DNA of 64,000 bases, taken from NCBI GenBank assembly GCA_022821495.1, contig JAJEDN010000023.1, forward strand, positions 1 to 64,000, in the 5' to 3' direction. Shown here in pieces: positions 46,262-56,565 of this stretch (within the stretch, counting starts at the first letter, position 1; every line of letters begins with the position of its first letter). A model generated the notes under the pieces. It saw nothing but the letters and a program-made list of their open reading frames with translations, made no database searches and was not told the DNA's origin. The position numbers and the translations under genes are program-made. This stretch comes from Candidatus Poribacteria bacterium. GTDB taxonomy: Bacteria; Poribacteria; WGA-4E; WGA-3G.

Positions 46262-46370
46262 TATATTTGTGCATGAAGATGGTGTTTTGCCATCTCAATA
46301 GAGATTAGTGGGAGACACACGCGTCTCCGCTTACAATTTTTACGCCAAACTCAAGGAGGAATTCAACGAT

Positions 46371-48304
<1,934 letters not shown>

Positions 48305-48362
48305 ATCACTACATTTGAAGCAGTGGGTGTGGTTTTTAACCGCGCCGAAGGCTCAAATTGTG

Positions 48363-48395
48363 AGAGGCGGGGTGTTAAACCCCGCCTCTTTAGTT
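48363..48395 (+). terminator. intrinsic terminator after groEL
   Basis: Perfect arms AGAGGCGGGG/CCCCGCCTCT with a short loop, followed by TTAGTTTT. Confidence 0.85.
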
Positions 48396-48490
48396 TTAAG
48401 TTTTTGTCCAATTTGACTGAACAGTCGCGACCTTGAGATCGCTCCTACAGAAGATTACTGCGATTTGGCGTTTGTTTTCCTACTTACTGA

Positions 48491-49624
48491 CTACCGACTG
48501 TTTTCCAAAAACTGTTCACATTTCTCAAGTACAGTGGAGACGTCGATCGTGTGCATACACGGCGATGTGCCGTCAGGTAACGCCTGACACCCGTATTCAA
48601 ACCCCAAATTCAGACACGGACTACACGGCATCTCCCCGCGAACGATATTTCCATTGTGACTCCAAGGTCCCCATTGGGCAGCATTTGTCGGGCCGTGCAA
48701 TCCGACTACCGGTGTCTCGGTTGCCGCTGCGAGATGCATCGGACCGCAATTCCCGCTCACGACTAAGGCTGCATCCGCAAAAAGTGCAGCGAGTTGATTC
48801 ACATCTGTTTTCCCTGCTAACACAACCGCGCGATGCCTCGTTCGCGCTGCAATTGCCTCGGAGACTTGAATTTCATCAGGGGCGCCTGTCAGAACAATCT
48901 GCACGCTGTGGTGTTCAACAAGGGCATCTGCTAATGCGACATAACGTTCTTGGGGCCACCGTCTCCGCGGTTCGCCCCGTCTCCCTGCCTCCGGGTGTAA
49001 GATGACAAAGGGTACGTCAAGTGAGAGCCGTTCTCTGACCAAAATTTCGCGGACCGACGTGCGCGCTGTCTCGCTGAACCAGGTTTCAAGCGCGAATTCT
49101 TGTGTCGAGCACGCCAGTCGCATCGCAATGTCCAAGAAGTTCCGTACTTCGTGGCGTCCTTGAATGTGTTCGACGGTCTCTGAGAAAAGAAAATGACGGT
49201 GCTGTCCTTTCGTTCGGAACCCGACCCGTAAGGGAGCACCGCTAACATAGGCGAGGAGTGCGCTCAATCGGGGCCAATGCTCCAAGTCGATCGCCCAATC
49301 GAATCCTTCGTTACGGAGCGGGGCAAACAGCCGGTGCACCGGCATCTGGAAGGTGAGGTGTTTATCAATATAGGGGCAGTCTGCCAAATAGTTCAGATTC
49401 GTCGGCGATGCTAACATCGTGAGTTCGGCATCTGGGAAGGCGTGCCATATAGCACGGATGGTCGGAACAGCCAAAATGGTGTCCCCCAATGCAGAGAGTT
49501 GGATGAAGAGGATTTTTTTCGGGGTCTCTGGTGCCCGGACACGCCTACAAAATAGGCTGAGCATGGCACAGAGCGGGATACCGAGGTAACGGTCTAAGTG
49601 TTGTTGAAAACGACTGGATTGCAT
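48491..49624 (-). CDS. glycosyltransferase family 9 (heptosyltransferase-like)
   Basis: A 377-residue GT-B enzyme. The N-terminal ILFIQLSALGDTILAVPTIRAI and the C-terminal VVSGNCGPMHLAAATETPVVGLHGPT are the ADP-heptose:LPS heptosyltransferase signatures. It transfers a heptose to lipopolysaccharide core or a related glycan, in the inner leaflet. A Cys-rich patch (CSPCLNLGFEYGC) near residue 335 is common in the family. Last gene of the minus-strand surface operon, 134 bases after the discoidin-like gene, possibly with its own promoter. Confidence 0.88.
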   Translation of the reverse strand: MQSSRFQQHLDRYLGIPLCAMLSLFCRRVRAPETPKKILFIQLSALGDTILAVPTIRAIWHAFPDAELTMLASPTNLNYLADCPYIDKHLTFQMPVHRLFAPLRNEGFDWAIDLEHWPRLSALLAYVSGAPLRVGFRTKGQHRHFLFSETVEHIQGRHEVRNFLDIAMRLACSTQEFALETWFSETARTSVREILVRERLSLDVPFVILHPEAGRRGEPRRRWPQERYVALADALVEHHSVQIVLTGAPDEIQVSEAIAARTRHRAVVLAGKTDVNQLAALFADAALVVSGNCGPMHLAAATETPVVGLHGPTNAAQWGPWSHNGNIVRGEMPCSPCLNLGFEYGCQALPDGTSPCMHTIDVSTVLEKCEQFLENSR

Positions 49625-49758
49625 AGGAGTTTTCAGTGCGATTTTTCTGCGAAAAATCTTTCAGTATTCAGTTGTAGTTAAGAGGCGATTTGTGGTGGAT
49701 GCTTTCTTGTAACTGCCAGAAAAATATGACTGAGTACTGATAACTATTCCGTCGATGG

Positions 49759-50373
49759 CTAATCATTGGCGGCTGTTGCGTACCCATACAACTCAATCTC
49801 TGCGATCTTGGCAAGTGCAGTCGTCGGACCTTTTAGATGGTAAACATAACGCCCGCGTCGCAGACCGTCAGCGGTCTCCGTATTTTCTCGATCGAGTTGA
49901 ATGTTTTTCCGCCGTAGCGCGGCATCTTCTGTCGTCCTACGCACCACTACCTTAATACCTGCCGTTGTGACAACTTTACTGAGCCGAATGTCAATAATAC
50001 GCTCCGTATTCTTTCGCCGGTCGTAGATTTTATCCCATTCACCCCGTGAGTTGAATGCTTGTACCTCGAATTCCTCTAAGTTCGTGGCGTGAATGATAAT
50101 ACGATAGACTGATTTTTTCTCCGGTAAATGGATAATCGCTTCTGATGGGATTTCAAGGTCGGTGATTGGGCTACCAGACCCCTTTTTGCGTTGGGACTGC
50201 CCGATGGTTTCAAGATCGTTATCAATGAGTGCCGGATCGTTTGCGGTAACACCCGGCAAAAGAGTGTAGTTTTGGGTCCACTTCTGCCCAATCACGCAAC
50301 CGTAGCATAAGCACATCAACCCAAATAGCAGCGATGTGAAAATCTTGTGTATATTGAATTTCGCACGCATCAT
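49759..50373 (-). CDS. lipoprotein with discoidin-like (F5/8-type) domain
   Basis: A 204-residue probable lipoprotein. Signal LLFGLMCLCYGC is followed by a beta-rich domain resembling discoidin/F5-8 type C: NDPALIDNDLETIGQ near the start, SVYRIIIHATNLEEFEVQAF, TAGIKVVVRRT and IAEIELYGY at the end. It likely binds glycan or protein on the surface. Its start overlaps the stop of the metalloprotease gene by four bases (ATGA), with GGAGG inside that gene, so the two are coupled. Confidence 0.75.
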   Translation of the reverse strand: MMRAKFNIHKIFTSLLFGLMCLCYGCVIGQKWTQNYTLLPGVTANDPALIDNDLETIGQSQRKKGSGSPITDLEIPSEAIIHLPEKKSVYRIIIHATNLEEFEVQAFNSRGEWDKIYDRRKNTERIIDIRLSKVVTTAGIKVVVRRTTEDAALRRKNIQLDRENTETADGLRRGRYVYHLKGPTTALAKIAEIELYGYATAAND

Positions 50374-51383
50374 TGCCTCCGATTCGTATTCATTTCAATG
50401 TGTTTAAGAATATCTTCTTTTGTCAATTTACGCACCGTGAAATGCAATCTTTTGAAGAACGGCACCAGGTCCTCACCCGCGGCTTTACTGAAATAGTAGA
50501 CCAGGAAACTCGTCTCCATACTTTCTGCGAGTTTTTGATGGAGACCGTCCGCGTCCATCAGTTTAAAAACCCGGATATAGAAATCGTGTCCGTATTTTTC
50601 TCGCAACTGAGAAACGAGCGTATACGAGTATCTATAACGCCACTGCGTCAACGGACTGTTTTCGGTGTGCCCGCCCCAGCTTTCCAACTGATTCACACCG
50701 TTAAGATCGATGTTCAAATTGCCCTGGAGGCTATCGAATTTAGGGTGCAAACCGCCTTGGGCATATTCTGTTTGAATTAAGACAGCGAGGCCCTCTGAAA
50801 ACCATACGGGGATATAATAGATATTTGTGAAAGCGTGCGTCAGTTCATGAACCCGGACACCGTGTTTTTCGTACATCTGCATCGGGAAATCCATGTGAAT
50901 ATTGGTAATAAATCTCACATATCGTCCGTCCAGCATTCCGGAACGATATTCGGTTCTTGTAAATGCAGCGTGTCTGTTGTTTCTATAGGCATCGTGCAAC
51001 GTTACATGAATCTTGTGCTTCGGTTGAAATCCGAAGAGTTTGTACATCGCATCGTAAAGGCTCTCCATGTAGCCGAGTGCGCTGCGGGTAAATTCCTTCC
51101 GTTCTGGAGCCTCGTCAAAATTTGGATGCTCGTGCAAATCTTCGGCAAATTTGATCGTATAGTGGTCACTTTCACCGAACAGTGCGTCCTCACGAATTTC
51201 AATTGTCGCATTTGAGGGTTTGAGCATCAGGGTGCTTGTGTTCCGTTCTTCGAGAATCCGTTTTTCGCGACGTTGCTGTGCCTCTTTCAATGCTGTACAA
51301 CTGTTGAAAACGATCGAAGCTATAAGCAGCATTGGCATCACACACCAAGGGGTGGCAAGATGTAATCTATTTCTATGTTTCAT
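50370..51383 (-). CDS. metalloprotease-like lipoprotein (peptidase MA/gluzincin)
   Basis: A 337-residue exported lipoprotein. Signal LLIASIVFNSC, then a gluzincin protease domain: H179-E180-x2-H183 (VHELTHAF) with the third zinc ligand E197 in WFSEGLAV, spaced 14 residues as in the M1/peptidase MA group. The C-terminal helical domain (SYTLVSQLREKYGHDFYIRVF) is typical of DUF1570-like proteins. ATG 51383 after GAGAGAGG; an earlier in-frame start at 51455 is less likely because it precedes the signal peptide. Coupled to the downstream discoidin-like gene. Substrate unknown. Confidence 0.85.
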   Translation of the reverse strand: MKHRNRLHLATPWCVMPMLLIASIVFNSCTALKEAQQRREKRILEERNTSTLMLKPSNATIEIREDALFGESDHYTIKFAEDLHEHPNFDEAPERKEFTRSALGYMESLYDAMYKLFGFQPKHKIHVTLHDAYRNNRHAAFTRTEYRSGMLDGRYVRFITNIHMDFPMQMYEKHGVRVHELTHAFTNIYYIPVWFSEGLAVLIQTEYAQGGLHPKFDSLQGNLNIDLNGVNQLESWGGHTENSPLTQWRYRYSYTLVSQLREKYGHDFYIRVFKLMDADGLHQKLAESMETSFLVYYFSKAAGEDLVPFFKRLHFTVRKLTKEDILKHIEMNTNRRQ

Positions 51384-51396
51384 GATGCCTCTCTCT

Positions 51397-52764
51397 TTAG
51401 AGTGGTACCGCCTTCGATTTATCACCGATGCGGCGCATGGTAATATCCTGTTCAATTGTTGGGTCGGGCAGCCCGGTCTCGGCGAGTCTGCGTTGTAGAA
51501 AAGCGTCCATATCGGCTTTCAAACGCGCAACGACATCGTCCGCTTCCTCAGCGAGATTGTAGACCTCGTCTGGGTCCTCTTCAAGATCGTAGAGTTCCAA
51601 ATCTGGTGTATTATACACAGCAGGGGTACCACCGGTTTCAATAATCAATTTCCACTTCTGCGTCTGCCACCCGCGTTTTTTCATCCAGCCGCATTCGGTA
51701 AGATAGACTGCCTCCGTCGTGCCGTCGTCCGAACCGTTTTCCATCAGTGAACGCAGACTTGTGCCTTCCATCTTCTCGCGCGCCGTCACCGCGTCTAATC
51801 CTGCGTAATCAAGGATGGTCGGTGCAATATCGGTGAGACGGACGAGACCGCCAAGTCGCTGCCCTTCCTGAAGGTGCGCGGGGCAGTGGACAATTAAGGG
51901 TACATGGCAATTCGTCTCGTAAAGCCCATGGTGATCGTACCAGAGTTCGTGTTCGTCGAGTTCTTCGCCATGGTCAGCGGTAATAATCAGCAATGTCTCC
52001 TCAAGCTGCTCGGAATCCTGTAAATACCGAAAAAGTTGGGCGAGGCACGCGTCCATGTAGGCGATTGAGGCATCGTACTGTGAATTCACATAGCGTATAT
52101 CTCGCCAGAGTCGCTTTTTCGCAATGTTTTCAGGGTCCGACGGATCCGGCGTGCACATCCACTGCCGGAAATAGTCCGTGAAAGGTTCACATGCGTAAAC
52201 GGCATCCATACTTCGATTGTTCGGATCGCATTCGTCGCCGCTATAAAACATCCGTTCAAACGGGAGCGGTGGATGATAAGGCGTATGTGGATCCCAATAA
52301 TGGAGGAAAGCGAACCAGGGCTTATCTTGTGCCTGGGCAAGGTCTAAGAGTGCGATGGCTGTCTCGTTAACCGCTTCCGCCTTTCGCGCTTTACGGAATC
52401 CGCTTTCCCACTGGTAGCCGCGATACTGTCCTTCGGGGAAACCGCGCTGGAACCAGCGTCCCAAATTGTCCGCAGCGACAGTGAAGTAGCCTGCTTCGCT
52501 TAATAACTCAGGGATGGTCTTAACATCTTCCACTAAGTTGACCGTCCCGCCTTGTGTAATGATTTGGTGAGACAAAACATCCTTGCCCGTGAACATCGTT
52601 GTATGCGCGGGGTGCGTCGGGATGTGCGGACTGATACACTGCTCGAAAAGCGTCGATTTTTCCACCAAGGTATCAAGGTGCGGTGTTGTCAGATGGTGAT
52701 GCCCATAACAACTCATACTCGATGCCCGAAGTGTATCCAAGGATATAAGGATAATATTGCGCAA
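51397..52764 (-). CDS. alkaline-phosphatase/sulfatase superfamily hydrolase lacking the formylglycine Cys
   Basis: A 455-residue arylsulfatase-like protein (NIILISLDTLRASSMSCYG, TADHGEELDEH, DIAPTILDYAG, ELYDLEEDPDEVYNL). The catalytic site C/S-x-P-x-R reads T50-H-P-A-H54: Thr replaces the Cys/Ser that becomes formylglycine and His replaces the Arg. It may therefore be a phosphodiesterase or phosphomonoesterase using a Thr nucleophile, as in LtaS-like enzymes, rather than a sulfatase. No signal peptide is visible. Starts at TTG 52764 after AGAGGAG. Middle gene of the surface operon. Confidence 0.85.
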   Translation of the reverse strand: MRNIILISLDTLRASSMSCYGHHHLTTPHLDTLVEKSTLFEQCISPHIPTHPAHTTMFTGKDVLSHQIITQGGTVNLVEDVKTIPELLSEAGYFTVAADNLGRWFQRGFPEGQYRGYQWESGFRKARKAEAVNETAIALLDLAQAQDKPWFAFLHYWDPHTPYHPPLPFERMFYSGDECDPNNRSMDAVYACEPFTDYFRQWMCTPDPSDPENIAKKRLWRDIRYVNSQYDASIAYMDACLAQLFRYLQDSEQLEETLLIITADHGEELDEHELWYDHHGLYETNCHVPLIVHCPAHLQEGQRLGGLVRLTDIAPTILDYAGLDAVTAREKMEGTSLRSLMENGSDDGTTEAVYLTECGWMKKRGWQTQKWKLIIETGGTPAVYNTPDLELYDLEEDPDEVYNLAEEADDVVARLKADMDAFLQRRLAETGLPDPTIEQDITMRRIGDKSKAVPL

Positions 52765-52778
52765 CGGTTCGCTCCTCT

Positions 52779-53636
52779 TTATTTTTCTTTTCCGAAATGC
52801 TGTGCGATCAGGACAAGGTCTTGAATATTAATCTGACCATCGTCGTTCACATCCGCAGCCCGGTTCGCATCGGCGACGGGTTGTCCGAACTTGTCGGCGA
52901 CGAAGACCAGGTCTAAAATGTTAACGATGCCATCGTCGTTCACATCCGCAGCCGTTCTTCCCGGTGTGTCCGCAGCATTTACGATTATCAAACTATTTTG
53001 GAGGGTGCTTTCCAACGGCAGATCGTCGGTATTGGAGAGGTTGATATCCAGCAATGTAATAGCGGCGGGTTTCGCTTCAATAACTTCAAAGATAAGCGTC
53101 GCAAGTGTCCCATCACCATCCACAGGGACTGGTTTTGTGTCGGCACCAGGCGGCGATGAAGCTAAGATGGAGAACGCCCAATACTCGCCGCTTGGTAATT
53201 CTGAATCAGGCGGCAGTGCTGGAATCTCAAACAACACACTGTCTATTGAGAACTGTACCGCAGGCTCTGGGGCAACTTCCGCCGGTGGAAATTGTACCGA
53301 TTTGCCCGATGTTGTTGTATCCCCGGCAGTGAGCGTGACATCATAACTCCCATCATCATTCAACTCCGGGCTCATCCAAATGCCGCCTGTCGGAAGATAG
53401 TCACCAGCTGTTGTCCCGATGTACTTTAGTGCTGTCGAATTAAAGACGACAAACGGTCCATACCCTGCAACACCTTTGCCGCCCATTATTTTAATGTCAA
53501 TTGCCACGTGCTCACCAACGGACGCAGCAGTGATGTCAGTCTTAGGTTGTAGAGAAACAACGGTTTCGCTATAAGCGGTCGTCGTAAATCCTAATGCCAT
53601 GATAGCTGCGAGTAAAGCAAAAAGTTGGTTTTTCAT
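52779..53636 (-). CDS. secreted protein with cohesin-like domain and dockerin repeats
   Basis: A 285-residue secreted protein. Signal peptide LFALLAAIMALGFTTTAYS; a cohesin/carbohydrate-binding-like beta domain of about 180 residues (VGEHVAIDIKIMGGKGVAGYGPFVVFN, with the final TLATLIFEVI strand); then two dockerin type I EF-hand repeats (DVNDDGIVNILDLV and DVNDDGQINIQDLV). ATG 53636 follows AAGGAGG. Cohesin and dockerin in one chain allow self- or cross-association by calcium, so a surface assembly is possible. Confidence 0.85.
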   Translation of the reverse strand: MKNQLFALLAAIMALGFTTTAYSETVVSLQPKTDITAASVGEHVAIDIKIMGGKGVAGYGPFVVFNSTALKYIGTTAGDYLPTGGIWMSPELNDDGSYDVTLTAGDTTTSGKSVQFPPAEVAPEPAVQFSIDSVLFEIPALPPDSELPSGEYWAFSILASSPPGADTKPVPVDGDGTLATLIFEVIEAKPAAITLLDINLSNTDDLPLESTLQNSLIIVNAADTPGRTAADVNDDGIVNILDLVFVADKFGQPVADANRAADVNDDGQINIQDLVLIAQHFGKEK

Positions 53637-53646
53637 TTTCGCCTCC

Positions 53647-54777
53647 TTAACCTGCTTCGGAGCACTGCGCCGCACGGATCGCTTCACAGAGATACGTAAT
53701 CCCTTCAGGAATATCATCGACATGGCAGTAAGCGTAAGCAAGCCGGATCGCCTTCACCTGTTCATTTGCGTAGTGGAAAGCACTCCCGTTGCTATAGCCG
53801 ACCCCTTTTTCGGATGCTAACTGTTGCAACTTCTGCATATCCGTTGATTCGGGTAGATCTATCCAGAGAAACAACCCGCCGCGCGGGCGTGTCCAAGTAC
53901 AGAGATCGCTAACATGCGCGTCAAGCGTATCGACGACAGCCTGACATTTCGCACCGACGGCAGCGTTTGTCTTCACGAGATGCGCTTCGAGGTGCTCGGT
54001 AAAGAATTCAGCAACGATGGCACTCGCCAAGGCACTTGTTCCACCGTCCCATCGGTTCTGGTGGATTTGATCGTAATAGGGTTGACGCGCCACAAAATAG
54101 CCCTGCCGGACACCTGCCCCTAAAATTTTAGAGAACGTTGCGATGAAGATTACCCGATTCAACGTATCTAATTTAAAGAGCGAATTCGGTGTCGGTGTTG
54201 AGGTGAAGTCGATATCGCCGTAGCAATCGTCCTCAACAATCACCGTATCGTACGCCTCTGCTAACGCCAGCATCTGGTGTCGGCGTTCAAGCGAGAGGAT
54301 TGCACCTGTCGGGTTCTGATGGTTCGACGTCGTATAAATCAACGCTGGACGGATATTTTTTGTTTTGAGTTCCTTGAGTTTCACTTCCAACGCATCCATA
54401 TCCATCCCGTCAATATAGTCCATGGACACGCCTTCGATGTTCGCCTTGAGATGCCGCATGATGCCCAAGGTACCGCTGTAAGTGTATTCCTCTGTTAGCA
54501 CGGTATCGCCAGGGTTGATAAGTGTTCCGAGTACTAATTCCAGCGCCTGCATAGAACCGGAGGTGATGGAGATGTTTTCTATCGGCAGCGGGACCCCTTC
54601 GCGCCGTTCAAATCGCATGGAAGCGAGTTCGCGCAGCCCACTGTACCCAGATTCACCGGGGTAGTTAACCAAATCGCCGCCTAATTTGCGGAGTGCCTTC
54701 TCACTTGCCGCAATCAGCCCCTCCGTGGGGAATGTATATGGATCCGGACGTCCACCTGTAAAAGCAAAATCTTTCAT
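53647..54777 (-). CDS. MocR/LysN-type PLP aminotransferase
   Basis: A fold-type I aminotransferase of 376 residues, related to LysN (2-aminoadipate aminotransferase) and to the aminotransferase half of MocR regulators. PGESGYSGLRELASMRFERREG, the SNHQNPTG loop, DDCYGDI and K217 (ATFSKILGAGVRQGY) are seen. There is no DNA-binding domain, so it is a free enzyme. First gene of a five-gene unit: the cohesin/dockerin gene starts 10 bases after its stop. The link between an amino acid enzyme and a surface operon is unexplained. Confidence 0.88.
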   Translation of the reverse strand: MKDFAFTGGRPDPYTFPTEGLIAASEKALRKLGGDLVNYPGESGYSGLRELASMRFERREGVPLPIENISITSGSMQALELVLGTLINPGDTVLTEEYTYSGTLGIMRHLKANIEGVSMDYIDGMDMDALEVKLKELKTKNIRPALIYTTSNHQNPTGAILSLERRHQMLALAEAYDTVIVEDDCYGDIDFTSTPTPNSLFKLDTLNRVIFIATFSKILGAGVRQGYFVARQPYYDQIHQNRWDGGTSALASAIVAEFFTEHLEAHLVKTNAAVGAKCQAVVDTLDAHVSDLCTWTRPRGGLFLWIDLPESTDMQKLQQLASEKGVGYSNGSAFHYANEQVKAIRLAYAYCHVDDIPEGITYLCEAIRAAQCSEAG

Positions 54778-54856
54778 AGCGCGCTCCTTCTTGTAGACAG
54801 ATTTCCCTGAATAAGTGAATTATAACAGACTTTCCGAAAAAAATCAATTAGTTGAC

Positions 54857-54962
54857 AATGGTTATTGGTTATTGGTTGTCAGTTTTCAGTTAAGAGGTGT
54901 TCTGATCAATTAACGTCTCTTTAACTGAGTACTGACAACTGACGACTGTGTACTGACAACCA
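54857..54962. repeat. heptad repeat cluster before rimI
   Basis: Two blocks, 54870-54893 (GTTATTG TTGTCAG TTTTCAG) and 54922-54962 (CTGAGTA CTGACAA CTGACGA CTGTGTA CTGACAA), in opposite orientation, so the pair could fold back. Confidence 0.75.
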
Positions 54963-54963
54963 A

Positions 54964-54992
54964 TTGACACCAATTCCACAATATGCTATACT
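54964..54992 (+). promoter_or_regulatory. sigma-70 promoter of rimI
   Basis: TTGACA (54964-54969), 17 bases, TATACT (54987-54992). It overlaps an upstream in-frame ATG (54983), which therefore cannot be the start. Confidence 0.85.
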
Positions 54993-55036
54993 CTCGCTAT
55001 CTTTTTAGAAACAGGGGCCTATACATATTTACCATA

Positions 55037-55516
55037 ATGGCAGCCCGAAACCCACTCCAAGAACTCATATTTGAACCGATGCAGGCAGATGACCTCCAAC
55101 AGGTCTTAGAAATCGAGAACCAATGTTTTGAGAACCCTTGGAGCAAAACATACTTTACATTGTGCTTGAAACGACCTCGGTCGTATGAGTATTTTTACGT
55201 CGCACGCCGCGAGGACACTGTCGTCGGTTATATAGTGTTCAACATCCTTCATGAAGAAGCACATATCCTGAACATCGCTGTACCACCTACTTATCAACGG
55301 CAAGGTATCGGCAAATATCTGCTGATCTCGGCATTGGAAATGATGCAGGCAGACGCCGAACGTGAGGTGTTTCTGGAAGTCGCTGTCAGCAATTTACCGG
55401 CACAGTATCTCTACCGACAATTCGGGTTTCGTATCTGTGGGATCCGAAAAAACTACTACGGACGCTACAAAGACGCTTATGTCTTTCGTAAAGGAGCAGA
55501 CACCGATGCTACTTAA
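55037..55516 (+). CDS. rimI: ribosomal-protein-alanine N-acetyltransferase RimI
   Basis: A 159-residue GNAT acetyltransferase that modifies the N-terminal alanine of S18. CFENPWS, IAVPPTYQRQGIGKYLL (acetyl-CoA loop) and EVAVSNLPAQYLYRQFGFR are the RimI pattern, ending with RKNYYGRYKDAYVFRK. ATG 55037 is chosen because the promoter at 54964-54992 rules out 54983. Its end overlaps the isochorismatase-like gene by 11 bases. Confidence 0.9.
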   Translation: MAARNPLQELIFEPMQADDLQQVLEIENQCFENPWSKTYFTLCLKRPRSYEYFYVARREDTVVGYIVFNILHEEAHILNIAVPPTYQRQGIGKYLLISALEMMQADAEREVFLEVAVSNLPAQYLYRQFGFRICGIRKNYYGRYKDAYVFRKGADTDAT

Positions 55517-56285
55517 CCTCTTAAGCCATGCCTTTTCAGCGACTGAAACCTTGACCCTTTCAACCCGCCGACAGGAAGCACGCACCGTCGGCAGAAACGG
55601 GTGGCGCGTTATCGAAGAAGAGGTCGATTGGAACCTCTCTGAGACCGCTATTGTTGTCATTGATATGTGGAACGAACATTGGTCTTGGGGGGCGACGGAG
55701 CGTGTAAACGTGATGGCACCCCGGATGAATATCGTGCTTGAACGCGCAAGACAAAACGGTATACAGATTATCCACGCGCCCTCCGATACTATGGATTTTT
55801 ACGAGGCACACCCGGCGCGCCGCGCAGTGCTCGAGCTTCCACACGCCGATCCGCCCGCTGAGCGCGAAATGTCCGATCCGCCGCTACCCGTTGATGCTTC
55901 TGATGGCGGCTCGGATACAGGTGAGGCTGAAAGCTACAAAGCGTGGCACCGTCAGCATCCTGTCATCGACATCGCTGATGAAGACGCGATTAGCGACAAC
56001 GGGCAGGAGGTCTATAACCTATTTCATCATAAAGGTATCAAGAACATCATCTTTATGGGTGTTCACACGAATATGTGTGTGCTTGGACGCTCATTCGCGA
56101 TTAAGCAGATGGTGCGTTGGGGGTTTAACGCTGTTCTCGCACGCGACCTCACGGATGCGATGTACAACCCGTTCAAACCCCCGTATGTCAGTCATGAGGA
56201 GGGAACGCAGTTAATCATCGAATACATTGAGAAATTCTGGTGTCCTACAATCTTGAGTGGCGATTTAACAACCCCGAAGGTGTGA
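55506..56285 (+). CDS. isochorismatase-like cysteine hydrolase
   Basis: A 259-residue protein of the isochorismatase/nicotinamidase superfamily. IVVIDMWNEHW holds the catalytic Asp, and VHTNMCVLGRSFAIKQM the nucleophile C191; a cis-peptide region precedes it. The substrate cannot be told; the family includes nicotinamidases, ureidoacrylate hydrolases and isochorismatases. ATG 55506 follows AAGGAG (55491-55496) and lies inside the end of rimI, indicating translational coupling. Confidence 0.87.
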   Translation: MLLNLLSHAFSATETLTLSTRRQEARTVGRNGWRVIEEEVDWNLSETAIVVIDMWNEHWSWGATERVNVMAPRMNIVLERARQNGIQIIHAPSDTMDFYEAHPARRAVLELPHADPPAEREMSDPPLPVDASDGGSDTGEAESYKAWHRQHPVIDIADEDAISDNGQEVYNLFHHKGIKNIIFMGVHTNMCVLGRSFAIKQMVRWGFNAVLARDLTDAMYNPFKPPYVSHEEGTQLIIEYIEKFWCPTILSGDLTTPKV

Positions 56286-56312
56286 AATAGTTATTAGTTA
56301 CCAGTTTATCTT

Positions 56313-56441
56313 TTATAGTAAAATCCGAAAATAAATGAACACTTTTACGAAGATAACCCCCCTAACCCCCCTTATCAGGGGGGAATAAGATCGGAATCGC
56401 TTTGATGTGATGTGTCTAATTAATTCTAAACTTTACTATAA
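56313..56441. mobile_element. MITE-like element, 129 bp
   Basis: Imperfect 30-bp terminal inverted repeats (both begin TTATAGTAAA; 21 of 30 matching) enclose a core with the C6/G6 hairpin near 56366-56383 and flanking CCCCCCTAACC repeats. No coding frame. The ends start with TTATA, compatible with TA target sites of IS630/Tc1-type transposases. A solo end occurs at 34013-34042. Confidence 0.75.
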
Positions 56442-56515
56442 TTCACCAATGTTTTCTTTTAACAGTCGTTGACCTCTTAACTGACAACTGACGACTGAAA
56501 ACTATAAAAACAGAA

Positions 56516-56550
56516 AGCCCACGGTAACGAGAATACCGCGGGCTTTTTTA
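56516..56550. terminator. bidirectional terminator
   Basis: Arms AGCCCACGGTA/TACCGCGGGCT with one mismatch and T-rich tails on both strands, between the isochorismatase-like and malectin-like genes. Confidence 0.8.
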
Positions 56551-56565
56551 CAGTTGGTGCGTATT

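Noticed and set aside
46308..46370. Longer groES starting at 46308
   Set aside because: The first 21 residues are outside the GroES family, and AAGGAGGA is placed for ATG 46371.
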